Below are positions 42,610 to 52,851 of a stretch of 64,000 nt of DNA, piece after piece. The stretch spans positions 10,794,725 to 10,858,724 of the forward strand of contig CM030837.1 in the NCBI GenBank assembly GCA_018105865.1, written 5' to 3'. The notes beneath the pieces are model-generated. The model searched no databases. It saw nothing but the letters and a program-made list of their open reading frames with translations, and was not told where the DNA came from. Every line of letters begins with the position of its first letter. Position 1 is the first letter of the stretch. The position numbers and the translations under genes were made by a program. Origin of the DNA: Metaphire vulgaris. Taxonomy: Eukaryota; Annelida; Clitellata; Crassiclitellata; Megascolecidae.

Positions 42610-43164
42610 CCGGTACATATTAGACGTGATGGGCAACTAACTAAAAACATTAGTTAAACTATAACTAAATTTAAACTAGAAATAAGTACTGGTAGTTAAA
42701 CTTTTAGTTGCAAACTGACTTTCTAAAATAGTTAACTAAACTAAAAAAATATAGTTAAACTTTTTGCAACTAATTTTACAACTATTTCCTAGATATCAGG
42801 TTCATGAAAACATAGACGATGCTCGCAACATGAACATATCAGTCAATGAACCATTGAAATCATTAATTATTGTCTATTTAATATTTAAGTCTTAGTCTAG
42901 ACTGCAGGAACACAAGTTTGTCAAGTTTGTTTGGAAAAAATGACCCAGAAAAGAATAGATTGAAAAGGGACTGTTATTGAGAATTCGGGACACCAACTAA
43001 AAAGTTTTAGTTACCGTAAACTATTTAGTTATTAACTAAAATTTTTCAGTTAAACTAGCATTTTAACTAAACTATTTATATTTAACTAAACTATGGAGAT
43101 AACTAAAACAATTTAGTTAAATTTTTAGTTAGTAACTAATTAGTTAACTAGGTACACATCACTG
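42610..43164. mobile_element. hAT-like element with TTAGTTAACTA arms
   Basis: The right end inverted reads CAGTGATGTGTACCTAG and the left end CGTGATGGGCAACTAAC. Both arms consist of degenerate TAGTTAAACT and TTAGTTAACTA units facing each other. The right end borders the hAT transposase relic at 43165 exactly. I could not find a matching 8-bp duplication on the left, so the left boundary is approximate. Confidence 0.6.
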
Positions 43165-43383
43165 GTAGAGATAAGGCATCCAACCTGCCTTGTTTCAGAC
43201 TTGGAGTTTTCGAGGCCAAGGTGAGGCCAAGGACTTGTAACACAAGGCCAAGGCCAGCAGGTCCGAGGCCGAGGACCAGAGGTCCGAGGCCAAGGACATC
43301 AGGTCCGAGGTCGAGGCCAAGGCCCTCACATGTAGGCCTTTACACTACAAAGTTTGATTTTTTACAGTTACACAGTTGCTAAA

Positions 43384-43555
43384 TGTGACTGGAGCAGACT
43401 CGGCTGGACTTTTCATTAGAAATTTGAAGACACATTTATTTAATATTGGATACGAATTGTGTTAAGCGCTTTTGTTGTAGGCCTTAGCCTTGTCTACTGC
43501 ACTATATAAATTGTCAATAAATAAATAAATAATAAATAAATAATAAATAAAGACA
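43384..43555 (+). mobile_element. L2-like 3'-end fragment with AAAT tail, second copy
   Basis: Almost the same as 27689-27846: ATGTGACTGGAGCAG, TTTTCATTAGAAATTTGAAG, GTTGTAGGCCTTAGCC and an AATA tail. Two stubs with the same 5' break indicate either one preferred truncation point or duplication of an existing stub as part of a larger element. Confidence 0.85.
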
Positions 43556-44510
43556 AATGATAGGCTGATATTTTAAATTTTGGGGGCCAAACAAGTGTTG
43601 GGCCCCTTACCCAAATTATTGGGGGTCCGGGCTCCTTATGGATTGGCGTCCATGGCAGTATGGCCCAGTACCTACTACCAACCATGTTTTAAAAATAAAA
43701 TTAAAATACCTTTTGATGTCTTGTAGCTGTTTGCCACAGTCTTGTGTTTTCTATCCAGATGCTTGTTAAATCCACTTGACATTCCACGAGTTTCAGTTAT
43801 TATTTCACTACAATGCTTACATTTAGCTGACCACTTTTTATCACTAATAATTTTTTAATCTGTGAACGCAAACTTCACAACGCCAGGCTCATTTGTAGCC
43901 ATATTGTTTGCTTGCTTATTTTTACTAAAAAAATTTACTAGCAATAGGAACAGCAGTGGTTACTGTAACTGCAGCACCGTTTCTTTTCCAAGCGCGGTCA
44001 GTCTACAACCTCCTAGCCTAAGCAGATGCAGATGTCTTTGTTTAGACTTTAGAGACAATCATAAGCCACCTGTTAGGCTGTTGCTAGTATAGTACTGTAG
44101 TTATCTCAACAGTGGCGATTGAAAAATACAATGTCATGGGTCAAGAATGCAAAGCAATGACATTGCCAATTACTAATTTACTGCTCTAAAATAGAAGCCA
44201 TATATCCATTTAGATTCAAACGTTTTAATACTTTTATTAGCAAGAAACTCAATTATCTGGTCCAAATGCATTCTTCACTCCCCCCCCCCCCGAGGCAATG
44301 TTCGCTTTACACAATGGAAGCCTTGTCAATGCAAGCGACATAATTACATGTTAGCAGGAATTCTCCAGGTCAACGGTTTGCATTGAACAGAGGACGTCTT
44401 GTTCAGGAATTATTCGTCTCCTCTATAATGACAAGAGGGCTGAGGCAGACTTCAAGCTGATAGTTCAACAGTGTGAATGCCGATTTTCTTGTTTAATTCC
44501 ATGGTGTTAG
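43556..44510. other. Interior of the DNA element, no gene
   Basis: Contains TGGGGGCC- and GGGTCCGGGC-type patches near 43580-43630 and a C run at 44280-44291. No coding frame resembles a known protein. Confidence 0.4.
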
Positions 44511-45719
44511 GACTTTACTCCTGATGCCAAGGACATCAGGTCCGAGGTCAAGGGCTTGTATCCCGAGGCCAAGGACAGAGTCACTTGACCTCGAGGCCAA
44601 GACCACGGCCTCGAGGGCTCCAAGTCTGCTTGTTGCATAGTTGTTCTCATCGAAATTTTAACATACCTCAAATGAGAAAATGAATGCTCACATGAGCAAT
44701 TGGTGACCATTAGTATTAAAAATATACGAAAGGCAATGTCTATATTTGGAAAGGTACACTCGATATGGTCTTCTACAATTATTTTATAAAGTTCAGAATG
44801 ACTGAATCTTTTCATAACATTTTTGTTGCAATGAACTTATGGAACACATGAGTGGAACTGCTGAAGCTTGGCTGAAAAATTAGTGTCCATGTCCTCTAGG
44901 TAAGCATCAATCAGCATTTGGCAACACTAAGAATACCTTTGAATTTCCATAGATGTTGTTGAATTAACATTATGTGTGGTTCATCACTTAGAAAAGAAAA
45001 TCTCTCTGACATTTCTATGTCTCTCCTCTTCTTCTCATTTCAGTTTCAAGTTTGCTAACAATTGTGTAAAAGGTGGTGATACAAAATTTATCTCTGGCAT
45101 TCAAATATACTTCCGGTGCATCTCCATCATTGGGTACCTTCTTTCTTATATGTTTGAAAGTTTGAGCTGCCTTGCAATCAATGTCTGCTAGCAATTCCTT
45201 TGTAGCTGCTTCATATCTTTAAAATTCATCTCGTGAGGTGCACAGTTGATCAGATAATGATCTATATAGATCTGCATATGTTTCTAAGTTCATGTGCTTA
45301 CTCCACTCTGTACAACTTGGCTTACTCTATGAAACATTTAAAAAATCTAATTCCAAAAGTTCAACATAAAAACGAATTCTAGCTCTTGCATATTATTCGC
45401 AATATTGTCTGTTTCTCTTCTAGTGTCTCCTTTTGTGACTGGTCTTCGGCAACACAGTCTAATGCTTCTAAAATTTGAAGGAAAGATTTAAAAATGGCTG
45501 CTGTTGTCATAGCATGTGCCTCCCATCTGGTATCATAGAGGGATTTTATGACACCTTTATTTCCAATACAACTTTTAAGAATTTTCCATCGGCTGGTTGA
45601 GGCTGAAAAAAGGTATAAAGAGATAAAGCAACTGCACTGTAGAGAAGAAATTAACTGCCTCTTGACAGCATTGTGCCCCTTCCCTCATGGGGTCATAAGC
45701 CGGTGCTTAGTGTCTCTTC

Positions 45720-46430
45720 TTCATGTGCCATGCATAGCTATGTCGGCGACCATGGATTTCCACTCTTCTCTGTTTCTGGTTTTCCTTATCAGTTCAATGT
45801 TGTCTTTAGTTCTTGTTGCTTCTCTTAGACTGTCTGTATACTTTATTCTTTGTCTTCCTCTTACTTTTTCTCCTCTATTTTTCCAGCTATGACTAGATTT
45901 TCCAATCCATCCATTTTAATTAGCTGTCTGAAAAGTTCCAACTGTTGCTTTCTTATGGTTTTAGGAACTTTCTTTTTACACCAAAGGTTTTTAGTACTTC
46001 CTCATTGGTTATTTTTTCTGTCCATGAAATTTTTGCATACGTCAAAACTGCCTTCTGCCTCTTGACAGCATTGTGCCCCTTCCCTCATGGGGTCACTGCT
46101 TTGAAGAATTCTGAGCAGTGTTGTTGTAATGTGTTTATTTGTTAGGACCTTTTAAAGTTGTGTGAAGGTTGTCTGCCATTTCTACTCTGGTTTCAATGTC
46201 CTTTTCACTCCTTCCATCGCTTGTGAAAATGCTTCTTAGATATTTGAACTGTGTTATCTATTTTATTTTTATTCCCCTGTATTGTAGTCTGCACCTAGGA
46301 ATCTTTTTATTACCATACACTACGTCTTTTTGTAGTTATTCTTAGTCCTTTCTTTCCACTCTCTTCTGTCACTCTGTCTAATAACCTTTGTAGTATTCTT
46401 TCCATATCTGCCATTAGTGTGGTGTCATCT
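45720..46430 (-). pseudogene. RTE-like RT active site to C-terminus
   Basis: Just left of the SINE the minus strand reads YADDTTLMADMERILQRLLD (46440-46380), the active site. Then come KISWTEKITNEEVLKTFGVK (near 46020), GLENLVIAGKIE-like sequence and VRGRQRIKYTDSLREATR, ELIRKTRNREEWKSMVADIA and MHGT with a stop near 45720. A 45-bp repeat of the 3' end (46054-46095) is inserted upstream of KISWTEK. Confidence 0.8.
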
Positions 46431-46440
46431 GCATATCATA

Positions 46441-46734
46441 AGGTAAAGGTGGGTCCCGTACTCGAGTCCGAGCGTTGGGTTGTGGCGCTTATCTCCGGCC
46501 TGGGCAATCAGCGACGTAGGTGGTATATTCCATTAATCTGGAGTAGGTTGCATTACTTTCCTCAGACCCACGTTTTACCTCGCAGCTTAACACTGCTCCT
46601 CATTTTACCACCACCCTCTAGTGAGTAAGGCTTAGTCGACCTTATGGCTCCTGCAGGAATTGAACCCGCGACCTTCTGCTCCATCGTCCAGCGTTGTTAC
46701 CATTCTTCTAACTTCCCGCCTTCTTCTAACATCA
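46441..46734 (-). mobile_element. tRNA-derived SINE
   Basis: Flanked by a perfect 10-bp duplication GCATATCATA (46431-46440, 46735-46744). On the minus strand the 5' part contains AATGGTAACAACGCTGG (A-box-like) and GGTCGCGGGTTCAATTCCTG (B box GGTTCAATTCC), the internal Pol III promoter of a tRNA-derived SINE. The body follows with ACTCACTAGAGGGTGGTGG and GGGACCCACCTTTACC. It interrupts the YADD codons of the RTE-like host copy. The parent tRNA was not identified. Confidence 0.85.
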
Positions 46735-46899
46735 GCATATCATAGGTTATTTATATTCTTTCCTCCTATCTTTATCCCTTTAATTCTTCTATTTCTTGCA
46801 TTATCTCTTCCCCATATTATCTCTTCCCCATATTCGTTGTATAAGTCTGGTGATAAACCACATCCCTTTTAAAACTTGTATCCATTTTCCTATTCTTCC

Positions 46900-48760
46900 T
46901 TCAGCTCTTGTCGCTGCTTCTTGATTCCAGTACATATATTGAAATATCCTCATGTCCTTCCCATCAATTGCTGTCTACCAGACATTCAAACAGTTCTTCA
47001 TGTTTGATGCTATCAAATGATTTTTCATAATCTATGGAGCATAGGTACAGATATTTTTGCATATCTATGCATCTTTTGCTAATCATCCTAAGTATAAAAC
47101 TATAAATACTGTATTTCTACATCCATTGCCTTCTTTAAACCTGTATTGCTCTTCTGATACTTTCCCTCATTTTAACTTTTGCCCTGTTCAAATAGAAGCT
47201 TCATACCCAATAGAAGTTTCATTACATGGCTTATGAGGCTTATTGTTCCTGAGCTCTTTGTATTCTATTGTTCCTGGCCTTTTGGGTATCGTAATAAATA
47301 TTGATCTACACAATTCTTTTGGTATTCTTCCTGTTTTGTATATTTCATTTACTAGTATTGTTATCCTCTGCATTCCTGTTGCCCTTGCTGCTCTTAGCAT
47401 CTGTGTTATTTTCTCATCAGGTCCTGGCACTTTGTTTTTCTTCATTTTGCTTAGTACTGCCTTTATTTCTTCTTTATTTATTGGGGGACCTCTTTATTCC
47501 TCATTATAGGTTTACCCCTCATAGTTCCTCCTTATATTCTTCCATCTTTTTAATACCTCTTTCTCTCCCATCACTACATTCCCCTTCTTTGTTTTTATTG
47601 TACTACCTGTATTTGGTCTTTTTTCCTGATAATTCTTTTATCTTGCCATACATATTCTCTTTATTTCTCTGTGTTTCTATTTCTTTGCATTGTTCATTTA
47701 GCCATTCTTCTTTTGCCTGCATACATTCCTCTTTTATTTCCTTATTGAGATGTCAGTACTTTGTTTCATCTTTGTTCTTAGTTTGTCTTTTTTCTTCCAT
47801 TTTATCCAGGATTTCCTGCTTCATCTATTTCTGTTTGTATTGTTTTTGCTCCTTAGGTACCATTTCTTATGTAGTCTCTAGTATTGCTGTTTTAAAGTCC
47901 TCCCATATTGTCTCCATGTCTTTGTTTCCCTCTAGTACTTGGAACCTGTTTTGAAGCTTAATTTCATATTCTTCAGTTTTTCTTTCTGTCATTGCTTTCC
48001 AGTCATACTGTTACCTTATTTTACTTTTTGAATTTTCTTGAATTTTATGGACATGTTAGCAATCACTGGCGCGTGATCACTGTCACAGTCTCTCCTGGAT
48101 GTGCTTTTGACTGTTTCACTGCATTTCTGAATCTTTTTTAATTGCTAAGTAATCAATTATTCAATTTGATTCTTTACTGTATTTCTTAGGTTCTTCCAAG
48201 TCCACTTTCTTCTCATATGATTGTCAAAACATGTGATTGTAATTATTAATTCAGTCTCCTCACACCAATCAGCCCATCTTTCTTCCTGTTTGGTCATTTC
48301 CCCAGTCCATGTGGCCCAACTGCCATTTGCCTTCTTTCTTTTCCTACATCTGCATTTAGATTTCCCATGATTATTAGCAATTCCTGTGATTTCCCATGAT
48401 TATTAGCACTTCATGTGCCTTTTCTATTGCTTCACAAAATGTATCAACATCTTCTTCCTCATGTTTTGTGGTTGGAGCACAAACCTGTATTACATTTATA
48501 TTACATGGTTTTGCTTGTATTTTGATGGCCCCTATCTGATATTTCCCAATGTCCCAGTAAGCTTTTGGATGTCTTTTTGTCCAGGATAAATGCCACTTCT
48601 GCTTGATGTCTTTCTGCTCCCAAGTATATTATTGTTATTCCTTCTGTTGTGAACTTTGCGTGTCCTGTCTATCTCGTTTCTCGTTTCTGCTATGCCAAAT
48701 ATATTTGCTTTCATTCTTTGCATTTCTTTCCAGTTTGATATAATGTCTTAACATTCCATG
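46900..48760 (-). pseudogene. RTE-like endonuclease and RT fingers/palm
   Basis: Endonuclease pieces are KQEMQRMKANIFGIAETRNE (about 48730; catalytic Glu in AET), a region with GNLNADVGK (near 48360, the GDxNA motif) and RFRNAVKQSKAHPG (near 48100). RT begins with MKKNKVPGPDEKITQMLRAA, ITILVNEIYKTGRIPKEL and IFITIPKRPGTIEYKE (47445-47190). The D of the first palm motif is not clearly preserved. Many frame changes. Confidence 0.75.
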
Positions 48761-48904
48761 TACCAATTTTTAATCTTTCTCTTTTCTCTTTTTTCTTCCT
48801 ATATCTTCGTTTTGATGTTCGAACAGTAGCTGGTTTATGGTTGGGTGTCACTTTCGTTCATGACCTCCTTACTGGGCAAAAAGCTCAAGTTTTTCCTCAG
48901 AGCT

Positions 48905-49145
48905 ATCTTCTTCTTCTTTAGGTGCCTTGTTTTACAACGTTGGCGACCATGGACTTTCACTCCTCTCTGTCGTATGTCGCTTGTAGCAGTTGTACTTCTG
49001 ATATTTTGTCTTTCACGTCGCATAGCAGGTTTTCGATTAATGTCAATCTTTGTCTCCCTCTTGCTCTTTTCCCCATCACTTTACCTGTTGTGACTAAATT
49101 TTCCATGCCTTTTTTCTCATTATGTAATATAATATAGTAATATAA
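48905..49145 (-). pseudogene. RTE-like pol C-terminal fragment, second copy
   Basis: Minus-strand reading: GMENLVTTGKVMGKRARGRQ, LIENLLCDVKDKISEVQLLQ and EWKSMVANVVKQGT with a stop, then an AGAAGAAGA tail at 48905-48920. It is a 5'-truncated stub of the same group as the copy below, placed at the 5' side of that copy in the same orientation. Confidence 0.8.
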
Positions 49146-49149
49146 TTTT

Positions 49150-49689
49150 CTCAAAGCTATAGGTAATTAATTGTTAATCAAAATTAATCAATTTAAAAAT
49201 TTCTGAGTAATTGAACATGATAATTTTAATCAGTACCAGCCTAAATTATTTTTATAATTTTACATATATATATATATTGCTATAATTATTATAATTAATT
49301 ATTGGATTATTGTTATTAACTGTTTGAAATATACACAAACCATGTTGGACCTTTTCTTGACTATGTATTTTACTCCTTGCCTGACTTTTGATTTTATGTC
49401 TGCCACAAAGCAAATGCTGCTCTCTAGAATTCTGTGATGAACTTCTCAGAAAAATGCCAGCAGACTTGTTTATCTTTGTGAATACTGTTAAAACTTCTTC
49501 CAATTCATTTTCTCTGGTACACAAGTTATTATAAATGAAAACAACACAAAACACAAACCTGACAGTGCAGTGTTAATTAATATCCTAGAAATATAATAAT
49601 ATGATCTACAGAAATCACAATAGTAAATAGTATTTATAATTAATACTTCACCTCACTGTCATACTCTTTATAAATGACAGAATAAACAT
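49150..49689. other. Unassigned AT-rich stretch
   Basis: No gene recognised; a short TA microsatellite lies at 49263-49278. Confidence 0.4.
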
Positions 49690-49709
49690 TTATTATTTTA
49701 TTTATTTAA

Positions 49710-51097
49710 GCACATAGCCTTTCAGCCGTTGCGATTGTACGCCATAACTGTCTATTCTGCGCACATTGGAAGGCTTTGGACACTGGTAATCCACAGTCCT
49801 CATGGATTTGGTGAAGCCAAGTGATTGGTGGTCTGCCTCATGGACGATTCCAACCTGTAATCCTAATGTCTGTGTCTCGAAGTTGCGTTGCTAGTTGAAG
49901 TGCAGCTGAGGCAGGTACTGCTGGTGGGAGTCTTGCGACATGTCCAAAGAGGCCGAGACGTCAACGACGAACAATGGCTTGTAGTCTTTAGTCCAGAGCG
50001 CATGTATACTTCATCGTTGCATATGAAGTCATACCATCTAATATTAAGAATTCTACGTTGAGCCTTAGTGTGAAAAGCTTCAAGTCTTTTCCACTCTTGA
50101 CCAGTCATTGTCCACGTCTCACTTCCATATAAGAGTGTTGAGAGTACCAGACATGCGTACTCTCGAGACTGGACTATTGTAATAGCGTCCTTCTCGGACT
50201 TCCTGGGAACCAGCTGAGTAAACTGCAATCGGTCATAAATGCCTCTGTTTGGATTATTTTCAGCTTGAAGTGGCATGTCCACGTGACACCAGCACTTAGT
50301 CAGTCAGACTTAGCGCTTAGGGATAGGCTTTGGGTCTTCAAGCACATAGCTTACAAGCGGTGTTGGCTGACTTTTCGCGCTCTTCGGGACCCCACCTGCC
50401 CCAATTACTTGTAAAGCCTAGTATGGAGACAAACGATGACTGGGTGCAATCTGCAGCTGAGATCCAGCAGCTGCCACCGGCTGTATGTTCCTCCTCCAGC
50501 CAAGACTCTGAAGTTTGGCAAGTGTTCAATGACTTGGGAAACCCACTTCTGTGGAATGCGCTCCCTTATGCCCTGGCCGGGATTACTTCTCCTGAGACAT
50601 TTGCGAAAAACCTAAAAACATACTTGCTTACAAGATTGTATGATATTATTTGACTGTTGACTGTACAGCGCTTTTGGTTTTGGCTTATGGCTATGTTACT
50701 GCACTTCATAAATTGTCGATAATAATAATAAAAATAATAATCATAAAAATAATAATAATGAGTACATCCAAAATTTAGTTTGCAGGCTCAACCGACATTG
50801 CTGCCATATTCGGTCCCGGCGTTGCATGACAGATGAGGCAATGCCTATGTGACGGATAGACTCATCATGTGAATTGGCCATACTACACATATTTGATCCA
50901 AAGTAACAAAAACTTTCAACTAAGTCCACAGTTTCGGAACCAATGAGGATTGGTTCCCCTGCAAGACCAGACTCAAGGTTTTGAACTTTGGTCTTCATCC
51001 ATGAAACATGAAGACCAAATTTGGAGGTCTCACATTCCATTTTCTCCAGAGTATTTTTAAATTTATCACAACTTTCTTCAAATAGGATTTGATTCAA
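49710..51097 (-). pseudogene. RTE-like pol thumb and C-terminal domain
   Basis: 51097-50766 encodes KFKNTLEKMECETSKFGLHV, SWMKTKVQNLESGLAGEPIL, ESFCYFGSNMCSMANSHDES and LSLQTKFWMY. 50160-49863 continues ACLVLSTLLYGSETWTMTGQ, RLEAFHTKAQRRILNIRWYD and NDEVYMRSGL. The last part in shifted frames (to 49710) has RRPPITWLHQIHEDCGLPV and AFQCAQNRQLWRTIATAE. The domain order is normal for the group. Confidence 0.85.
50161..50761 (+). mobile_element. L2-like retrotransposon stub inserted in the RTE-like copy
   Basis: Plus-strand translation in two frames: SRLDYCNSVLLGLPGNQLSK, LQSVINASVWIIFSLKWHVH, KRCWLTFRALRDPTCPNYL, then FNDLGNPLLWNALPYALAGI and FAKNLKTYLLTRLYDII with a stop at 50653. The 3' untranslated part includes CTTCATAAATTGTCGATAAT and an AAT tail. 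Flanked by GTAC on both sides (50157-50160, 50762-50765). It is 5' truncated and opposite to its host. Confidence 0.9.
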
Positions 51098-51110
51098 TAT
51101 TTAGGGAAGA

Positions 51111-51198
51111 AATAAACTCAGTTAAGGGATGATAAAAAAAATTCAACTCCAAAATAGTAAGATTCTTTAGAATATAACAATGAACCAGGCAATTTCAT
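51111..51198. other. Short unassigned sequence
   Basis: Nothing recognised. Confidence 0.35.
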
Positions 51199-51206
51199 GT
51201 ATATTG

Positions 51207-52026
51207 CAGTGTTGTTTTTAATTGGCGCTTTTGCTAATTAATCAGAATTAGAATTAGGTACATAAAATATCTAATTAATTAGAATTAGTAAATTTTGATC
51301 TAATTAAGTTAATAAAAAGCTTAATTAGATCAGGAATGACCATGGTCACGAATTGTCAAATGACAAACGACAATTAATGCAGTCAAGTTATAAACAGTTT
51401 CAGCTTCAAATGACAAATAATGCAGTCGAGTTATAAGCATTATTCTTAACAGTCAGATGGCAATGTTAATCAACTTGTCTCTGTTGCATTTGCATGGCAA
51501 TGACAAGCAACTCCTTCCTTTTCTTTGTCTTTTCTGCATCAAAAGTTTTGTACTTGTAAGGTGTACTTAGCTTAGCATGACTTATAAAATTCTACGTCAC
51601 CCTTATTGGTTTCCAATCGCCAGTTATCCTCTTATTGCATGTCTTGCAGGATCCAGAAATGTGCATTTTATTGTCTATTCTATAAAAATTGTCCAGATTG
51701 TCAGGTATTTCTTTCAAAAATTTGCCATGATCAGCCAACAATTTACAAAGAGATATTATCAGGTCGTTGATATTATCATTGAAACATTGACAGATAAGGA
51801 AATACTTTTTTTAGGATGGCAATCTAAGTATGTAAGCAAGTACTTTATTCCCAAAAAGTTAGATTATTAGGAATAAAAATATATTTTGATTTAATTATAA
51901 TGATTTCTAATTAATTAGAATTAGAATTGTAATTAGATAAACAGTGTTTCTAATTAATTAGAAGTAGCACATATTCTAATTAATTAGCTAATTAAGCTTA
52001 ATTAGCTAATTAAAAATACAACACTG
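51207..52026. mobile_element. hAT element with TAATTAGAATTAG arms
   Basis: Ends CAGTGTTGTTTTTAATTGG and, inverted, CAGTGTTGTATTTTTAATTAG. Perfect 8-bp duplication GTATATTG (51199-51206, 52027-52034). The arms consist of TTAATTAGAATTAG units facing each other. The interior contains a 97-codon plus-strand frame (51577-51870) that does not resemble any protein I know and may be a worn piece of a transposase or chance. Confidence 0.9.
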
Positions 52027-52034
52027 GTATATTG

Positions 52035-52286
52035 GTTGATCATCTCATATTTAAGGACTTGACAAAACAAATGATCTAGAGCAGAGAAATGTTTTACAGG
52101 GTGGTGTCATCACAAGTTTTTCAGTATTGCAGCACAGTGACACTTGGAGAAAGTTTATTTTTATCGTTTTGGATGTGAGAGTATAATGATAACGAAAGAA
52201 TGCATGTGGAGTCTTAACCCCTTTACCGTTCTTTCAATTTTTTAAATCCGTTGCCATGGCACCCATTTATTTTAGTACGGCAATGC
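52035..52286. other. Unassigned sequence with a TTAA-end-like motif
   Basis: TTAACCCCTTTACCG at about 52216 resembles one terminus of a TTAA-specific element, but no second end is seen. Confidence 0.35.
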
Positions 52287-52851
52287 ATTATCAATCAATC
52301 AATCAAATCTATTTCTCAACATTTGAAGAGTAGATTGCTTAACTATAGTATAAACCACGAATAACTGTATATTTGAACAGAAATATGTTGAATAATTTTT
52401 AACATCAAATTTGTGCAAATAACAAAAATGTAATAATCTAGTAATAATAATTAATTAATGAGAATATAAGGTAGATCTAGGCCTTATAGAAAAAAAGTAT
52501 AATATGTGTTTATATAGTCAATACTATAATTCGCAGGCATATAAAGTACAGAAATCAGTCGAGAAAAAGGGTTGGCCTAAGGGATTTGTATCCCGTAAAG
52601 TTGGCCAACCTCAAAGTTTGTAATTACATGACATATAAAAGTCTTTAAATGCTGGAAATTAGGAGTTATTTAGGGATCAAGTAGGAAGTGATTTAGTTAT
52701 TGGATGAAAGTAACCACAGAAAGTACATATAATCATATTGATTGTATAAAATGTAGTTAGTACATATAATGTATATTAAAGGTATTTAGTGATCACAATT
52801 GAGAATTTATATCAATATTAAATAATTTTAGCCAAGAGAAAGTTAGGGTCG

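Larger units (their letters stand above)
43197..44628. mobile_element. DNA element with GGTCCGAGGCCAAGG arms, inserted in the hAT transposase relic
   Basis: Ends AGACTTGGAG and, inverted, CAGACTTGGAGCCCTCGAGG. Flanks CTTGTTTC (43189-43196) and CTTGTTGC (44629-44636) match in 7 of 8. Subterminal arrays of GAGGCCAAGG and CATCAGGTCCGAGG lie at 43210-43335 and 44520-44610. The interior holds an L2-like 3' stub (43384-43555), a G-rich piece and unassigned sequence. Duplication length fits hAT; similar GAGACCAAG-type words occur at 17705-17800 inside another insert. Confidence 0.8.
43165..45655 (-). pseudogene. hAT transposase relic (ZMYM1-like), split by a DNA element
   Basis: Minus-strand pieces in order: FISLYLFFS and ASTSRWKILKSCIGNKG, IKSLYDTRWEAHAMTT, FLQILEALDCVAEDQSQKE; KVPNDGDAPEVYLNARDKF, ITTFTQLLANLKLK; FPNIDIAFRIFLILMVTNCS, CEHSFSHLRYVKISMRTTMQ, and after the insert QGRLDALSL. 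These are blocks of the transposase-derived domain seen in ZMYM1-type proteins and their hAT relatives, ending in the dimerisation domain with the CEHSFS form of AERSFS. Frameshifts are numerous. Removing 43197-44628 restores TMQQGRLDALSL. Confidence 0.8.
45656..48900 (-). mobile_element. RTE-like retrotransposon, endonuclease to C-terminus, heavily decayed
   Basis: A minus-strand copy of about 3.2 kb. The order from 48800 to 45660 is endonuclease, RT and basic C-terminal domain, then a 3' end at about 45656 with ACCCCATGAGGGAAGGGGCA. That 3' block also occurs inside the copy at 46054-46095, as a separate small insert. A tRNA-derived SINE interrupts the RT active site. Clade assignment is from style and is inferred. 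Confidence 0.8.
49690..51110 (-). mobile_element. RTE-like retrotransposon, 3' part, split by an L2-like stub
   Basis: Minus-strand copy, 5' truncated just after the RT active site (near 51097), ending in an AAAT tail at 49690-49709. An L2-like copy in the opposite orientation occupies 50161-50761. Without it and one GTAC, the frame reads KFWMYACLVLSTLLYGSETW continuously. Confidence 0.9.

Noticed and set aside
42610..43172. 8-bp duplication for the TTAGTTAACTA element.
   Set aside because: GTAGAGAT on the right has no partner near the apparent left end; boundaries left approximate.
47301..47954. A 217-codon plus-strand frame rich in L, F, S and C, membrane-protein-like.
   Set aside because: It is the complement of the decayed RTE-like pol on the minus strand (LVNEIYKTGRIPKEL); the hydrophobic look comes from reading pyrimidine-rich antisense.
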